A DNA stretch of 64,000 nt from JABFXX01 sp047600425 (GTDB taxonomy: Bacteria; Myxococcota_A; Polyangia; Haliangiales; Haliangiaceae): positions 2,356,001 to 2,420,000 of the forward strand of contig JASGLC010000003.1 in the NCBI GenBank assembly GCA_047600425.1, given 5' to 3'. Positions 1-8,242 of the stretch are shown one piece after another. The notes under the pieces were generated by a model that worked only from the letters and a program-made list of their open reading frames with translations, did not search any database and was not told where the DNA came from. The first letter of the stretch is position 1. Every line of letters starts with the position of its first letter. The translations under genes and the position numbers were made by a program.

Positions 1-1162
1 CACTCGCTTCGTAAGGCGCCGCGACCGCGATCGTGGTGCCGTCGTTCGAGATCGCGACTTGATGACCGAAGATGTCGGTCGTCTCGGCATTCGACGCCTT
101 CAGCGCCATCACTTGCGCCCACGCAGCACCGGTGCGACGGAACGCATACGCGCCACCGGAGTACAGCGCCTTCTTCGAGGCCCCGACGACGATCGTCGCG
201 CCGTCCTTCGAAATCGCGACGGCCTCACCGAACGTATCGCCATTCGCACCGTCGTTCGCGACGATCGTCGCCGTCGGTGTCGTCGGCCACGTCGTTCCGT
301 CACCGTCGAAGATGTCGACCTTGCCTTTGCCCGGCATCGGATTCGGATCGGGCACCGGCCCATCATCTTCGGCGTTGCCGATCGCCACGGTCTTGCAGTG
401 TGACGAGCACGCGATTCCGGTGCCGTCGTGCCCGGTGAGCGTCCCACCAGGCAGATCCACGTGGCGCGTCCATGCGCCGGCATCGCGGGTGAAGATCGTG
501 ACCCCGATCGGCACGGTCGGCGTGCCGGACTCGACGGCGAGCGCGTCGCCTTCCGGCGAGAGCACCAGATGCGAGCCCAGTCCGAACTGTTGGTCGATTC
601 CCGCGATCGGCTGCGAGCGCGGCCACGATCCATCACCTCGTTCGTACGTCGAGACGATGAACGCGTCGGTAGCTGTATCGCGCACGCTCGCGACGAGCAG
701 GGTGCCGTCGGCCGAGACCGAGAGTCCATCGATCTCGCGATCGGCACCGGGCTCGACGAGCCGTGCATCTTGCGTCCACGTGGCTCCGGACGCACGGAAC
801 ACGTAGATCGTGCTGTCGGCCGTCACGGCCACCGTCGAACCATCCTCGGAGATCGCGACGCGCGGCCCGTAATCGACCGGCGCGGGATCTGGCGTGAGCG
901 CGGTATCGACGCGCCAGCTCGGATCACGCCGATACACGGTAACGGTTCCGTCCTCGCCGCCGACCAACACCGTGCCGTCGCCGGAGAGTCCGAGCATTCC
1001 AAAATGCGCATCGTGAAGAGGCGCGCTCGACTTGATGTACGCGGTTTGCGTGAACGTCGGGCCCGCTGCATCGACCGCCCCATCGCCTCCACCCACACCG
1101 TGTGGACCCGCTGCTTGATCTCCACATGCTGCAACCAACACGACAACGCCAAGACTTCGCAT
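1..1162 (-). CDS. FG-GAP/integrin-like beta-propeller lipoprotein, 3' end cut off by the window
   Basis: Seen: reading leftward from the ATG at 1160-1162, the frame stays open to base 1 (387 codons). It begins with a lipoprotein signal, MRSLGVVVLVAAC, with Cys13 as the lipidated residue, followed by a Gly/Asp-rich spacer. The body repeats units such as FGEAVAISKDGATIVVGA and FGHQVAISNDGTTIAVAA, the blade signature of FG-GAP propellers. Known: such lipoproteins are abundant in myxobacterial envelopes, and they bind ligands or surfaces rather than catalyse. Its exact ligand cannot be read from sequence. The gene is divergent from the ferritin-like gene at 1305, with about 140 bp for both promoters. 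The C-terminus lies outside the window. Confidence 0.85.
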   Translation of the reverse strand, partial: MRSLGVVVLVAACGDQAAGPHGVGGGDGAVDAAGPTFTQTAYIKSSAPLHDAHFGMLGLSGDGTVLVGGEDGTVTVYRRDPSWRVDTALTPDPAPVDYGPRVAISEDGSTVAVTADSTIYVFRASGATWTQDARLVEPGADREIDGLSVSADGTLLVASVRDTATDAFIVSTYERGDGSWPRSQPIAGIDQQFGLGSHLVLSPEGDALAVESGTPTVPIGVTIFTRDAGAWTRHVDLPGGTLTGHDGTGIACSSHCKTVAIGNAEDDGPVPDPNPMPGKGKVDIFDGDGTTWPTTPTATIVANDGANGDTFGEAVAISKDGATIVVGASKKALYSGGAYAFRRTGAAWAQVMALKASNAETTDIFGHQVAISNDGTTIAVAAPYEAS

Positions 1163-1304
1163 GACCGCACCCTAACGCCAAACACGTGAAATCCAGTCGT
1201 CGCGAACACCGTGCGATGAGGCGCATCACAACGCGTCAAGAAACTGAGACGCACACGACGACTACGTCGTGAATCCGCGCGCCACGCCGTGACATCCTAG
1301 TTCC

Positions 1305-1829
1305 ATGGACAGCACGACGTGGTGGGCGCAGACGAAGCGGAATCCCGACGCGCTGACGCGGTGGCTCTACGACCAGTATCGCGGCGAGGTCACGGCCTCG
1401 CACCGGATCGAAGCGATGCGCGACGCGTTCTGCGAGCCGAGCACGCGCGCACATCGCGTGTTGAGCGCGATCGCGAAGCAGGAGCGCTTGCACGCGAGCT
1501 GGGTCGGCGCGTTGCTCGTCGCGCGCGATCTCCCGGTCGAGGTCGAAGCGAAGCCCGATCGCTATTGGCGCGAGGTCGTGCCTGAAGTAACAGACCTCGA
1601 AACCGGCGCTGCCGTCGGTGCGCACGCGGAACGGATGCGGCTCGAACGCATCGAAGCGATCGCCGGCGATGCGGAGGCGCCTGCGGATATTCGCGCGGTG
1701 TTCGCGCGGATCCTGCCGCAGGAGCAATTTCACGCACGCGCGTTCGCGTCGCTCGCGACCGACGAATCACTCGCGCGCACGGCCAATGCCCACGCGCTCG
1801 GTCGGCTCGCGCTCGGCCTCGAACCGTAG
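1305..1829 (+). CDS. Ferritin-like four-helix diiron protein
   Basis: Seen: 174 residues, almost all helical, with the spacing of a ferritin-like diiron centre: Glu28 in helix 1, the ExxH pair Glu60/His63 (KQERLHA) in helix 2, Glu114/Glu117 in helix 3, and a second ExxH pair Glu140/His143 (PQEQFHA) in helix 4. There is no signal peptide, so it should be cytoplasmic. Known: proteins of this superfamily store iron, consume peroxide, or hydroxylate. Which role applies here cannot be decided. The ATG sits just after a purine-poor leader. The gene ends one base from the stop of the convergent rhodanese gene, so no intergenic terminator separates them. Confidence 0.75.
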   Translation: MDSTTWWAQTKRNPDALTRWLYDQYRGEVTASHRIEAMRDAFCEPSTRAHRVLSAIAKQERLHASWVGALLVARDLPVEVEAKPDRYWREVVPEVTDLETGAAVGAHAERMRLERIEAIAGDAEAPADIRAVFARILPQEQFHARAFASLATDESLARTANAHALGRLALGLEP

Positions 1830-1830
1830 A

Positions 1831-2163
1831 TCAGGCAGCCGCGCGATTCGCTTCGAACGCGAGCTCGTGCGTGCGTGCCCACTCTTTGGTGCCGCCTTCG
1901 AGATTCAGCACCGACTCGTAGCCGAAGCGCTCGGCAAGCTTGGCCGCCTGCATGCTGCGCACGCCCTTCGCACACGCGAACACGATCGTGGTGCCGTGCT
2001 TCAACACGGCATCCGGATCGTTCCGGAACACGTGGAGCGGCACGAGGCGCGCGCCCGGGATATGTCCGGTGTCCCATTCGTCCGGGTTGCGGACATCGAT
2101 CAGGTCGACCGCAGACGTGGCGAGCAGCTCGGCAAGCTCCGCTGACTGAATCGTTCCGACCAT
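1831..2163 (-). CDS. Single-domain rhodanese (sulfurtransferase)
   Basis: Seen: 110 residues forming one rhodanese fold, with the early DVRNPDEWDTGHIPGA block and an active-site loop CAKGVRS that begins at catalytic Cys64. The six-residue loop is that of sulfur (not arsenate or phosphate) transferases. There is no signal peptide. It is the last gene of the encapsulin-cysteine desulfurase operon, 44 bp after the desulfurase. Known: rhodaneses are recurrent neighbours of family 2A encapsulins and accept persulfide sulfur. Inference: it relays sulfane sulfur released from or entering the shell. The ATG at 2161-2163 is preceded at 4 bp by a perfect palindrome (2167-2180) covering the ribosome-binding region, so its expression may be controlled separately. 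Confidence 0.9.
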   Translation of the reverse strand: MVGTIQSAELAELLATSAVDLIDVRNPDEWDTGHIPGARLVPLHVFRNDPDAVLKHGTTIVFACAKGVRSMQAAKLAERFGYESVLNLEGGTKEWARTHELAFEANRAAA

Positions 2164-2166
2164 GGT

Positions 2167-2180
2167 TCCGTTATAACGGA
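2167..2180. promoter_or_regulatory. Perfect 14-bp palindrome TCCGTTATAACGGA over the rhodanese ribosome-binding region
   Basis: Seen: TCCGTTATAACGGA equals its own reverse complement and ends 3 bp before the rhodanese ATG. It shares both half-sites (TCCGTT/AACGGA) with the palindrome at 2202-2217, with centres 36 bp apart. Inference: paired operators for a dimeric repressor, possibly one sensing persulfide or metal. No regulator gene is adjacent. Confidence 0.55.
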
Positions 2181-2201
2181 GACCGTCATGGTTGGCAAGG
2201 G

Positions 2202-2217
2202 GTCCGTTTAAACGGAC
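2202..2217. promoter_or_regulatory. Perfect 16-bp palindrome GTCCGTTTAAACGGAC overlapping the desulfurase stop codon
   Basis: Seen: GTCCGTTTAAACGGAC is a perfect palindrome. The last two sense codons and the TAA stop of the cysteine desulfurase gene lie inside it. It repeats the TCCGTT/AACGGA half-sites of the site at 2167-2180. It has no loop and no T-tract, so it is not an intrinsic terminator. Inference: the upstream member of an operator pair. Confidence 0.55.
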
Positions 2218-4217
2218 GATGATTGGAGCCGCTTCAGGCTGCTGACGAGCGCATCTATGTCCTCGCGAACATTGTAGAAAGCGAGGGACGCCCGAACCGT
2301 AGCCTCGAGGCCGAACCGGCGGAGGATCGGTTGGGCGCAGTGGTGACCCGACCTCACGGCGATCCCGTCCTTGTCGAGCGCGGCACCGACATCCTCGGTT
2401 CGTTTGCCATCGAGCACGAACGACATGACTCCCGCTTTTTCGCGCGCGGTGCCGATCATGCGCAGGCCGGGCACGGTCCGCAGTTGCTCGGTCGCATAGC
2501 CGAGCAGCTCGTGCTCGTAGCGATCGATCGTGGCCATGCCGATCCGCATCACGTAGTCGAGCGCGGCACCCATGCCCGCCGCATCCGCGATGTTGCCGGT
2601 GCCCGCTTCGAACCGCCATGGCGGAGCTTGGTACACGGTCTTCTCGAACGTGACGTCCGCGATCATGTTGCCGCCGCCTTGCCACGGCGGCATCGCATCG
2701 AGGATCGCGCGCTTGCCGAACACGGCACCGATCCCGGTCGGCGCGAACACCTTGTGACCGGAGAACACGTAGAAGTCGCAGTCGAGCGCTTGCACGTCGA
2801 CAGGCATGTGCGAGACCGCCTGCGCACCATCGAGCAACGTGCACGCACCCCAGCGCCGCGCGCTCTCGATGATCTGTTTCGCCGGCGTGATCGTGCCGAG
2901 CGCGTTCGACACCTGCGTGAACGCGACGAGCTTGGTCTTCGAACAGAGCAGCTTCTCGTATTCTTCGAGGATCACGTCGCCGCGATCGTCGACGGGCGCG
3001 ACGCGCAACCGTGCACCGGTTTCGGCGCACAGCTGTTGCCACGGCACGATGTTCGCGTGGTGCTCGAGGTGAGTGAGCACGATCTCGTCGCCGCGCTCGA
3101 TGTGGCGCTTGCCCCAGGTCTTCGCGACGAGGTTGATGCCCTCGGTCGCACCGCGCACGAAGATGATCTCGCTCGTCGACGGCGCGTTGAGGAACTTGCG
3201 CGTGGTCTCGCGCGCGCTCTCGAATGCATCGGTCGCGCGAGCGGCGAGGGCGTGGGCCGCGCGATGGACGTTCGAGTTCTCGTGCTCGTAGTACCGCGTC
3301 AGGCGATCGATCACCGCGCGCGGCTTTTGCGTGGTCGCGCCGTTGTCGAGCCACACGAGGCGCTTGCCGTGGACGCGCTCCTCGAGGATCGGAAAGTCCT
3401 TGCGGACGAGATATGGATCGAACGCACCCGCGCCGTTCTGGCGAATCGGTTCGCGTCCGCTCTCGATGCGCGTCGGCGCGGCGGCATCGGGCGCGTCGAC
3501 GAACGGCACCCGCGTATCGCCGTCGGGAATCCCGAACAGCGATGCGTCGAACATCAACGGCGACGAGAATGGATTCCCGCCCGGCGCGGGTGCGCCACCC
3601 GACGACGGCAGGCCCGAATTTCCGGTCATCGGTGTGCCGGCGCTGGGTGCACCGAACGTCGTCGACGGCACCGGTGTACCGGTCGGCGCATTCGGAACGA
3701 GCTCGACGGGCAAGCTCGCGGGCACGTCATCGTCTGCGAAGCTCGACGACCACAACGCGGCCGGCAACTCCGACGCGTGATTCGATGACGAACCGAACGA
3801 CGGCGCGCCAGACGAACCGGACGACGGCACACCCGAACTGTTCGACGGAGCACCCGACACCGCATCCATCGGGCCGAGCTGCGGCGCGATCGGCTCACCG
3901 CTCGTCAACAACACAGGCGAGACCGCCGGCGAAATCGTCGACGGCAACCCGAGCCCCTCCATCACGCGCTCCGGCGCCGGAATCGGCACCACCGAGGCCG
4001 GCACACCGAGCTCGCCCGCCATCTGCGCGAGCAACGCCGCGATCGATCCAGGATCGTCCGCCGCGAAGCTCGGCGCCACCACCGCTGCCGGCGATGCCGC
4101 GGCACTCGCGAGCCCGGGCGTGCTCGCAGCACTGCTCGGCAAGCGCGCGTCGTCGGGCTTGTCGACCAGATTGCCGGCAAGTCCGCGTAGCTCGTGGGGC
4201 GGGAGCTCGATGCTCAT
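2208..4217 (-). CDS. Encapsulin cargo: SufS-type cysteine desulfurase with a long N-terminal disordered loading domain
   Basis: Seen: 669 residues. The PLP enzyme occupies about 265-665. The Schiff-base Lys489 lies in FSGHKVFAPTG, the substrate-orienting stretch is LTHLEHHAN, and catalytic Cys627 lies in RSGHHCAQP, which marks the type II (SufS) class. Residues 1-260 are low-complexity Pro/Ser/Gly/Ala with short hydrophobic islands (GSIAALLAQMAGELGV near 57-72, FDASLFGIPD near 223-232). SufS proteins are normally near 410 residues. Known: family 2A encapsulins package a cysteine desulfurase through exactly such an N-terminal unannotated domain. The enzyme takes sulfur from L-cysteine and forms a Cys-persulfide. 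The ATG directly follows the shell gene's TAG, so the two are translationally linked. Confidence 0.95.
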   Translation of the reverse strand: MSIELPPHELRGLAGNLVDKPDDARLPSSAASTPGLASAAASPAAVVAPSFAADDPGSIAALLAQMAGELGVPASVVPIPAPERVMEGLGLPSTISPAVSPVLLTSGEPIAPQLGPMDAVSGAPSNSSGVPSSGSSGAPSFGSSSNHASELPAALWSSSFADDDVPASLPVELVPNAPTGTPVPSTTFGAPSAGTPMTGNSGLPSSGGAPAPGGNPFSSPLMFDASLFGIPDGDTRVPFVDAPDAAAPTRIESGREPIRQNGAGAFDPYLVRKDFPILEERVHGKRLVWLDNGATTQKPRAVIDRLTRYYEHENSNVHRAAHALAARATDAFESARETTRKFLNAPSTSEIIFVRGATEGINLVAKTWGKRHIERGDEIVLTHLEHHANIVPWQQLCAETGARLRVAPVDDRGDVILEEYEKLLCSKTKLVAFTQVSNALGTITPAKQIIESARRWGACTLLDGAQAVSHMPVDVQALDCDFYVFSGHKVFAPTGIGAVFGKRAILDAMPPWQGGGNMIADVTFEKTVYQAPPWRFEAGTGNIADAAGMGAALDYVMRIGMATIDRYEHELLGYATEQLRTVPGLRMIGTAREKAGVMSFVLDGKRTEDVGAALDKDGIAVRSGHHCAQPILRRFGLEATVRASLAFYNVREDIDALVSSLKRLQSSSV

Positions 4218-5126
4218 CTACTTGTAGTCGTGATAGCGGTCGACTTCGATGCCCTCGAGGACACCGATCGCATCCTCGGTCATGACAGCAGCCGAGCAGT
4301 AGAGCGCGAGCAGATACTGCGCCGCGCCCTTCTGGTTGATGCCCATGAACCGGATCGACAGGCTCGGCGAAACCTCGCCCGGCAAGCCCGGTTGGAACAG
4401 GCCGATCACGCCGCGCTTCTTCTCGCCCGTACGCATCAACAAGATGTCGGTCTTCTTGCCGCTGATGTGGAGCTTGTCGCACGGCACCAACGGCAGGCCA
4501 CGCCACGTGAGCATCGGCGTGCCGAACATCGTCACCGTCGGGGGCGGCACACCGCGGCGCGTGCATTCCCGACCAAACGCCGCGATCGCCTTGGGATGCG
4601 CGAGGAAGAACGACGGCTCCTTCCACACGCGCGAGATCAGCTCGTCGAGATCATCGGGCGTGGGCGCACCACCGCGCGGCTTCACGCGCATGCTGTCGTG
4701 CACGCTATTGAGCAGACCGTACGAGCCGTTGTTGACGAGCTCGTCTTCCTGGCGTTCCTTGAGCTTCTCGACGGCAACCGTCAATTGCTCCTTGGTCTGA
4801 TCCATCGGGCTGCGGAACAGATCCGAGATCCGCGTGTGGACCTCGAGCGTCTTGGTGCAGGTGGCCAGCACGTACTCGCGCGGCTTCTCCTCGTAGCGAA
4901 TGACGTCGAGCGTGCGGTCTTCGTCATCGTCCGGGTTGCACTTCGTGTTGATCGGATCGTCGATCACGCGATTCAACCGATAGACACCGGCCTCGACCGG
5001 CGTCCACGGCAACAGCTGGGTGAGCCAGCGCGGCGTGATTCCGACCCATTGCGGCGGCGTCTTCGTGGTGTTCGAAAGATTCCGCGCCGCGGTTTCACCA
5101 AGCGTTCGCTGTGGAACGTCTGCCAT
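4218..5126 (-). CDS. Family 2A (SrpI-like) encapsulin shell protein
   Basis: Seen: about 302 residues. The family recurring blocks are present: an N-terminal arm with TPRWLTQLLPWTPVEAGVYR, the E-loop-like stretch after NPDDDEDRTLDVIRYEE, and the C-terminal part with GVIGLFQPGLPGEVSPSLS and KGAAQYLLALYCSAA. There is no cyclic-nucleotide-binding insert, which separates it from family 2B. Known: such proteins have the HK97 phage-capsid fold and assemble into closed icosahedral nanocompartments. The gene immediately precedes the desulfurase, the standard cargo. The in-frame ATG at 5130-5132 is an alternative start two codons earlier. I prefer 5126 because a GAG lies 6 bases before it. An inverted repeat CTCGT-ATC-ACGAG (5133-5145) abuts the start. 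Confidence 0.93.
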   Translation of the reverse strand: MADVPQRTLGETAARNLSNTTKTPPQWVGITPRWLTQLLPWTPVEAGVYRLNRVIDDPINTKCNPDDDEDRTLDVIRYEEKPREYVLATCTKTLEVHTRISDLFRSPMDQTKEQLTVAVEKLKERQEDELVNNGSYGLLNSVHDSMRVKPRGGAPTPDDLDELISRVWKEPSFFLAHPKAIAAFGRECTRRGVPPPTVTMFGTPMLTWRGLPLVPCDKLHISGKKTDILLMRTGEKKRGVIGLFQPGLPGEVSPSLSIRFMGINQKGAAQYLLALYCSAAVMTEDAIGVLEGIEVDRYHDYK

Positions 5127-5132
5127 GCGCAT

Positions 5133-5169
5133 CTCGTATCACGAGTGCAGGGATCTTCCCGATCGGGAA
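5133..5169. promoter_or_regulatory. Inverted repeats in front of the encapsulin gene
   Basis: Seen: CTCGTATCACGAG (5133-5145, 5-bp arms) and the perfect palindrome TTCCCGATCGGGAA (5156-5169) lie in the 93-bp gap between folA and the encapsulin gene. Their half-sites differ from those at 2167 and 2202. They could be operators for the shell operon. No convincing -35/-10 pair was found. Confidence 0.3.
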
Positions 5170-5219
5170 CCGCGCGCGCTCACGTTTCGTCCGCGATTTA
5201 GGAATCCGTGATCGCGGAT

Positions 5220-5744
5220 TCAGCGACGCACGAGACGTTCGATCCGATACTTCACGCCGTTGTCTTCGAGCTGTTGCTCGCCATCCCACGAATCACGTCG
5301 CCACGCGGGATCGAGATCCGGAATGTGCGTGTCACCGTTCGAATGGATCTCGACGCGGGTCAGATACACGTAACGGCATCGCGCATCGGCGAACGCCTGC
5401 CGATAGATCTCCGCACCGCCGACGACATACGTCATCTCGAGATCGGGAACCTGCGCCAGCTCGAGCGCGCGGTCCAACGACGGCGCGACCATCACACCCT
5501 CGACCACGCGATACGTCGGCTGCCGCGTGATCACGATGTTGAGCCGCTTCGGCAACGGCCGCTGCGCGACCTCCGTCGATTCCCAGGTCTTGCGCCCCAT
5601 CACGATCGCGGCGCGCTTCGCCGGATCGACCGCGCAGGTCACGCGCTTGAAGTGTTGGAGGTCACCGCGCAGCTTCGGCCACGGGAGCCCGCTATTCGAA
5701 CCGATTGCCCAATCGAGATCCGCCGCGACGACGCAGTCGAACAT
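5220..5744 (-). CDS. folA: Dihydrofolate reductase
   Basis: Seen: 174 residues starting MFDCVVAADLDWAIG, with the substrate-pocket stretch LPWPKLRGDLQHFK, the NADPH-binding block AIVMGRKTWES, NIVITRQ, and the late VVGGAEIYRQA glycine motif. These match DHFR in order and length. It reduces 7,8-dihydrofolate to tetrahydrofolate with NADPH in the cytoplasm. The start ATG shares a base with the stop of the upstream UbiB-like gene (TGATG), so the two are translationally coupled. A GAATCCG/CGGATTC stem (5202-5221) overlaps its stop codon. Confidence 0.95.
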   Translation of the reverse strand: MFDCVVAADLDWAIGSNSGLPWPKLRGDLQHFKRVTCAVDPAKRAAIVMGRKTWESTEVAQRPLPKRLNIVITRQPTYRVVEGVMVAPSLDRALELAQVPDLEMTYVVGGAEIYRQAFADARCRYVYLTRVEIHSNGDTHIPDLDPAWRRDSWDGEQQLEDNGVKYRIERLVRR

Positions 5745-7174
5745 CAGTTGAGCAGCTCGTCCTTCGCTTCGACGGCTTTCTCTTCTTTGGTGGTGCGTCC
5801 GGACGCGGGTGCCGCGGGCGCTGCCGCCTTGGCCGCCAGCTTGGCCTTGTTGCGCTCCATCATGAACTGCATCACGTACGGGAAGCCGACCTGGATGCCG
5901 TTGAGCTTCGGCGCGAGCTGGGTTTGCAACCCGAACATGATCACGGCCGCGCGCTCGACGTAAAACCAACCTTCGGGATACGCGATCGACCGCATCAATT
6001 CGCGCAGCTCTTCCTTCTTCATATCGGGATCAGCGAGCTGATCGGCGACCGCTTCGGAATCGATGTTCGAGAAGTCTTTGATCTTCAGATCGAGCAGCTT
6101 CTCGAAGTACTTGCGCACGGTCTCTTCGAGCAGCTCGCGATTGCCTTGCGCGTCGATGAAGCCCATCTCGTCGATGCCTCGCACCACGAGATCATCCTCG
6201 CGCGTCATCAGGCCTTGCAGGATGTCGAACATGCCGTCGGCGAGGTTGCCGCGCAGCTCCGTCGCGGATCCGAGATCGAGCACGACGATCCGGACCTGAC
6301 CTTCCGGTCCCTTCTGGACGAAGAAGTTTCCGGGATGCGGATCGGCGTGGAAGAACCGATCGATGAACAGCTGCTTGTAGAACACCTTGATCAGCTTGGT
6401 CGCGACCGCTTCCGGATCGAGGTCGAGCTTCTTCAGCGCGTCCTTCTTCGAAATCTTCACGCCATCCATGAACGACATCGTCATCACGGTGCGCGTGGTC
6501 CACTCGCGATAGACCTTCGGGAACAACACGTCGGCGTCGCCCGTGAAGTTCTTGCTCATCCGCTCGATCATGTTCGCTTCGTTCATCAGATCGGTTTCGC
6601 GCTCGAGCATGTCGCCGAGCTGCTCGTGAACGCGTTCGATCTGCTTGATCGGGACGAAGTTGCGATACACGCGAATCGCCCAGCCGAGCACTTGAAGGTC
6701 GACCTTGATGATCATCGCGACCTTCGGATAGAGGATCTTCACCGCGAGGCGATCACCGGCTTCGTTGCGTGCCTCGTGAACCTGACCGAGCGACGCCGCC
6801 GCGATCGGCTCGTGCGAGAACGTCTTGAACACCTGATCCGGCGTCTTGCCGAACGCGGCGAGGAACGTCTTCTTGATCTTCTTGTACGGCGCCGCGGGCA
6901 CGTCGTCCTGCAGACCCTCGAGCTCTTGCACGACCTCGCGCGGCAAGAACGTTCCCATCACGCTCAAGATCTGCCCGAGCTTGATGTACACGCCGCGCAG
7001 GCGGACGAAGCCCTTGTACATGCGCCGCGCATTACGGCGATGCGTCTTCTTCCACTTCGCCGAGGTATCGCAGCGCTTCGGCCACAACCTCGCCCACGCG
7101 ACCGCCCACATATAGCTGAGGAAGATCACGACGAACACGCGCATTGCGCGAATGAGTCGAATGGCAGCCGACAT
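5744..7174 (-). CDS. ABC1/UbiB-family atypical kinase-like protein
   Basis: Seen: 476 residues from ATG 7172-7174. A hydrophobic N-terminal segment (VFVVIFLSYMWAVAW) precedes the UbiB signature: KLGQILSVMG (KxGQ motif), an Ala-rich AAASLGQVHEA nucleotide loop, VAVKILYPKV-like Lys, the ERETDL ExD motif, HADPHPGNFFV and VLDLGSA in place of DFG. Known: these proteins are ATPases that support ubiquinone or other isoprenoid-lipid synthesis at membranes. A longer frame exists upstream, but it overlaps hemF and is Pro/Ser-rich antisense, so I reject it. The gene is divergent from hemF by 31 bp and coupled to folA. Confidence 0.9.
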   Translation of the reverse strand: MSAAIRLIRAMRVFVVIFLSYMWAVAWARLWPKRCDTSAKWKKTHRRNARRMYKGFVRLRGVYIKLGQILSVMGTFLPREVVQELEGLQDDVPAAPYKKIKKTFLAAFGKTPDQVFKTFSHEPIAAASLGQVHEARNEAGDRLAVKILYPKVAMIIKVDLQVLGWAIRVYRNFVPIKQIERVHEQLGDMLERETDLMNEANMIERMSKNFTGDADVLFPKVYREWTTRTVMTMSFMDGVKISKKDALKKLDLDPEAVATKLIKVFYKQLFIDRFFHADPHPGNFFVQKGPEGQVRIVVLDLGSATELRGNLADGMFDILQGLMTREDDLVVRGIDEMGFIDAQGNRELLEETVRKYFEKLLDLKIKDFSNIDSEAVADQLADPDMKKEELRELMRSIAYPEGWFYVERAAVIMFGLQTQLAPKLNGIQVGFPYVMQFMMERNKAKLAAKAAAPAAPASGRTTKEEKAVEAKDELLN

Positions 7175-7205
7175 CGACGGGAAACGAGGATGGTACCATG
7201 CGGGC

Positions 7206-8099
7206 GTGTCGGACCTGTTCGATCGCGCCGCGAAGTTCTTCAACGAGCTCCAATCGGGAATCTGTGACGCTCTCGCGGAGGCTGACGGCGCACGCACCTT
7301 CGGTGCTGATGCATGGCAGCGGCCAGGTGGCGGAGGCGGTGTGGCGCGTGTGCTGGAGCACGGGGCCGTCTTCGAGAAGGCCGGTGTGAACTGGTCGAGC
7401 GTCGAAGGTGAGCTACCGGGCGAGCTCGCACACATGCCCGGCAGCGGCACACTGTTCCGCGCCGCGGGGGTGTCGCTCGTCATTCACCCGCAGTCGCCGA
7501 TGGTGCCCACGACCCACGCGAACTTTCGCTGCTTCGAGCGCGGCGACGCGGTGTGGTTTGGAGGCGGTGCGGACCTCACGCCTTACTACTTTTTCCGAGA
7601 GGACGCGGTCCACTTCCACCGCACGTTCGCGGACGTGTGTGATCGGCATCGCCCCGTCGGCGACTACGATCACTTCAAGAAGTGGTGCGACGAATACTTC
7701 TGGCTGCCGCATCGCAACGAGACCCGTGGTGTCGGCGGGATCTTCTTCGACTATGTCGGGACCAAGGGCGAGCCGATCGAGTCGGTGTTCGCGATGGTGC
7801 AGGAGCTCGGGCGGTCGTTCGTGAAGGCGTACCTGCCGATCGTCGAGCGCCGGAAGCCACTCCCGTTCGGCGAGCCCGAGCGGACGTGGCAGCTCCGCCG
7901 CCGCGGTCGCTACGTCGAGTTCAACCTCATCTATGACCGTGGGACGCTGTTTGGTTTGAAGACCAACGGTCGGATCGAGTCGATCCTCATGTCGCTGCCA
8001 CCGATGGTGCGTTGGGATTACGACGTCGCCGCGCAACCGGGCTCGCCCGAAGCCGAGCTGGTCTCACATCTGCGCGCGACCAACTGGCTAGATCGTTAA
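7206..8099 (+). CDS. hemF: Oxygen-dependent coproporphyrinogen III oxidase
   Basis: Seen: about 297 residues. The family landmarks appear in order: WQRPGGGGGVARVLEHG, GVSLVIHPQSPMVPTTHAN, WFGGGADLTPYYFF, FKKWCDEYFWLPHRNE, the RGRYVEFNLIYDRGTLFGL signature and ESILMSLPP near the C-terminus. The enzyme performs two oxidative decarboxylations in haem synthesis, using O2. I place the start at GTG 7206, where similarity begins (SDLFDRAAKFFNELQ). In-frame ATGs at 7152 and 7161 would make it overlap the UbiB-like start. A 7-bp stem (8089-8095/8101-8107) has the stop codon in its loop. Confidence 0.95.
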   Translation: MSDLFDRAAKFFNELQSGICDALAEADGARTFGADAWQRPGGGGGVARVLEHGAVFEKAGVNWSSVEGELPGELAHMPGSGTLFRAAGVSLVIHPQSPMVPTTHANFRCFERGDAVWFGGGADLTPYYFFREDAVHFHRTFADVCDRHRPVGDYDHFKKWCDEYFWLPHRNETRGVGGIFFDYVGTKGEPIESVFAMVQELGRSFVKAYLPIVERRKPLPFGEPERTWQLRRRGRYVEFNLIYDRGTLFGLKTNGRIESILMSLPPMVRWDYDVAAQPGSPEAELVSHLRATNWLDR

Positions 8100-8107
8100 G
8101 CGATCTA
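8089..8107 (+). terminator. Possible hairpin at the hemF stop codon
   Basis: Seen: TAGATCG (8089-8095) and CGATCTA (8101-8107) form a perfect 7-bp stem, with TTAAG, including part of the stop, as loop. No clear T-tract follows, so termination is only a guess. The rest of the 143-bp gap to 8243 shows a TTGACG and a CGCTA/TAGCG repeat just before the next gene. Confidence 0.3.
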
Positions 8108-8242
8108 ATTCCTTAGCGAATTCGATCAGTTTCGATCCGTCTCGTTGTCAGAGGGATCGACTAGGGTCGCTCACGTCAACGGGAGTCCAAGGCTAGTAGG
8201 TTCGCCTTGACGCTCCGCTACCTGTAGCGTAAGGATTTTATT

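Noticed and set aside
4218..5126. Prophage capsid gene rather than an encapsulin
   Set aside because: The HK97-type shell gene has no protease, portal, terminase or tail gene nearby, and it is directly followed by the typical desulfurase cargo.
5202..5221. GAATCCG/CGGATTC stem at the folA stop as an intrinsic terminator
   Set aside because: No T-tract follows on the minus strand and the stem is interrupted by a 6-base loop; kept only as a remark.
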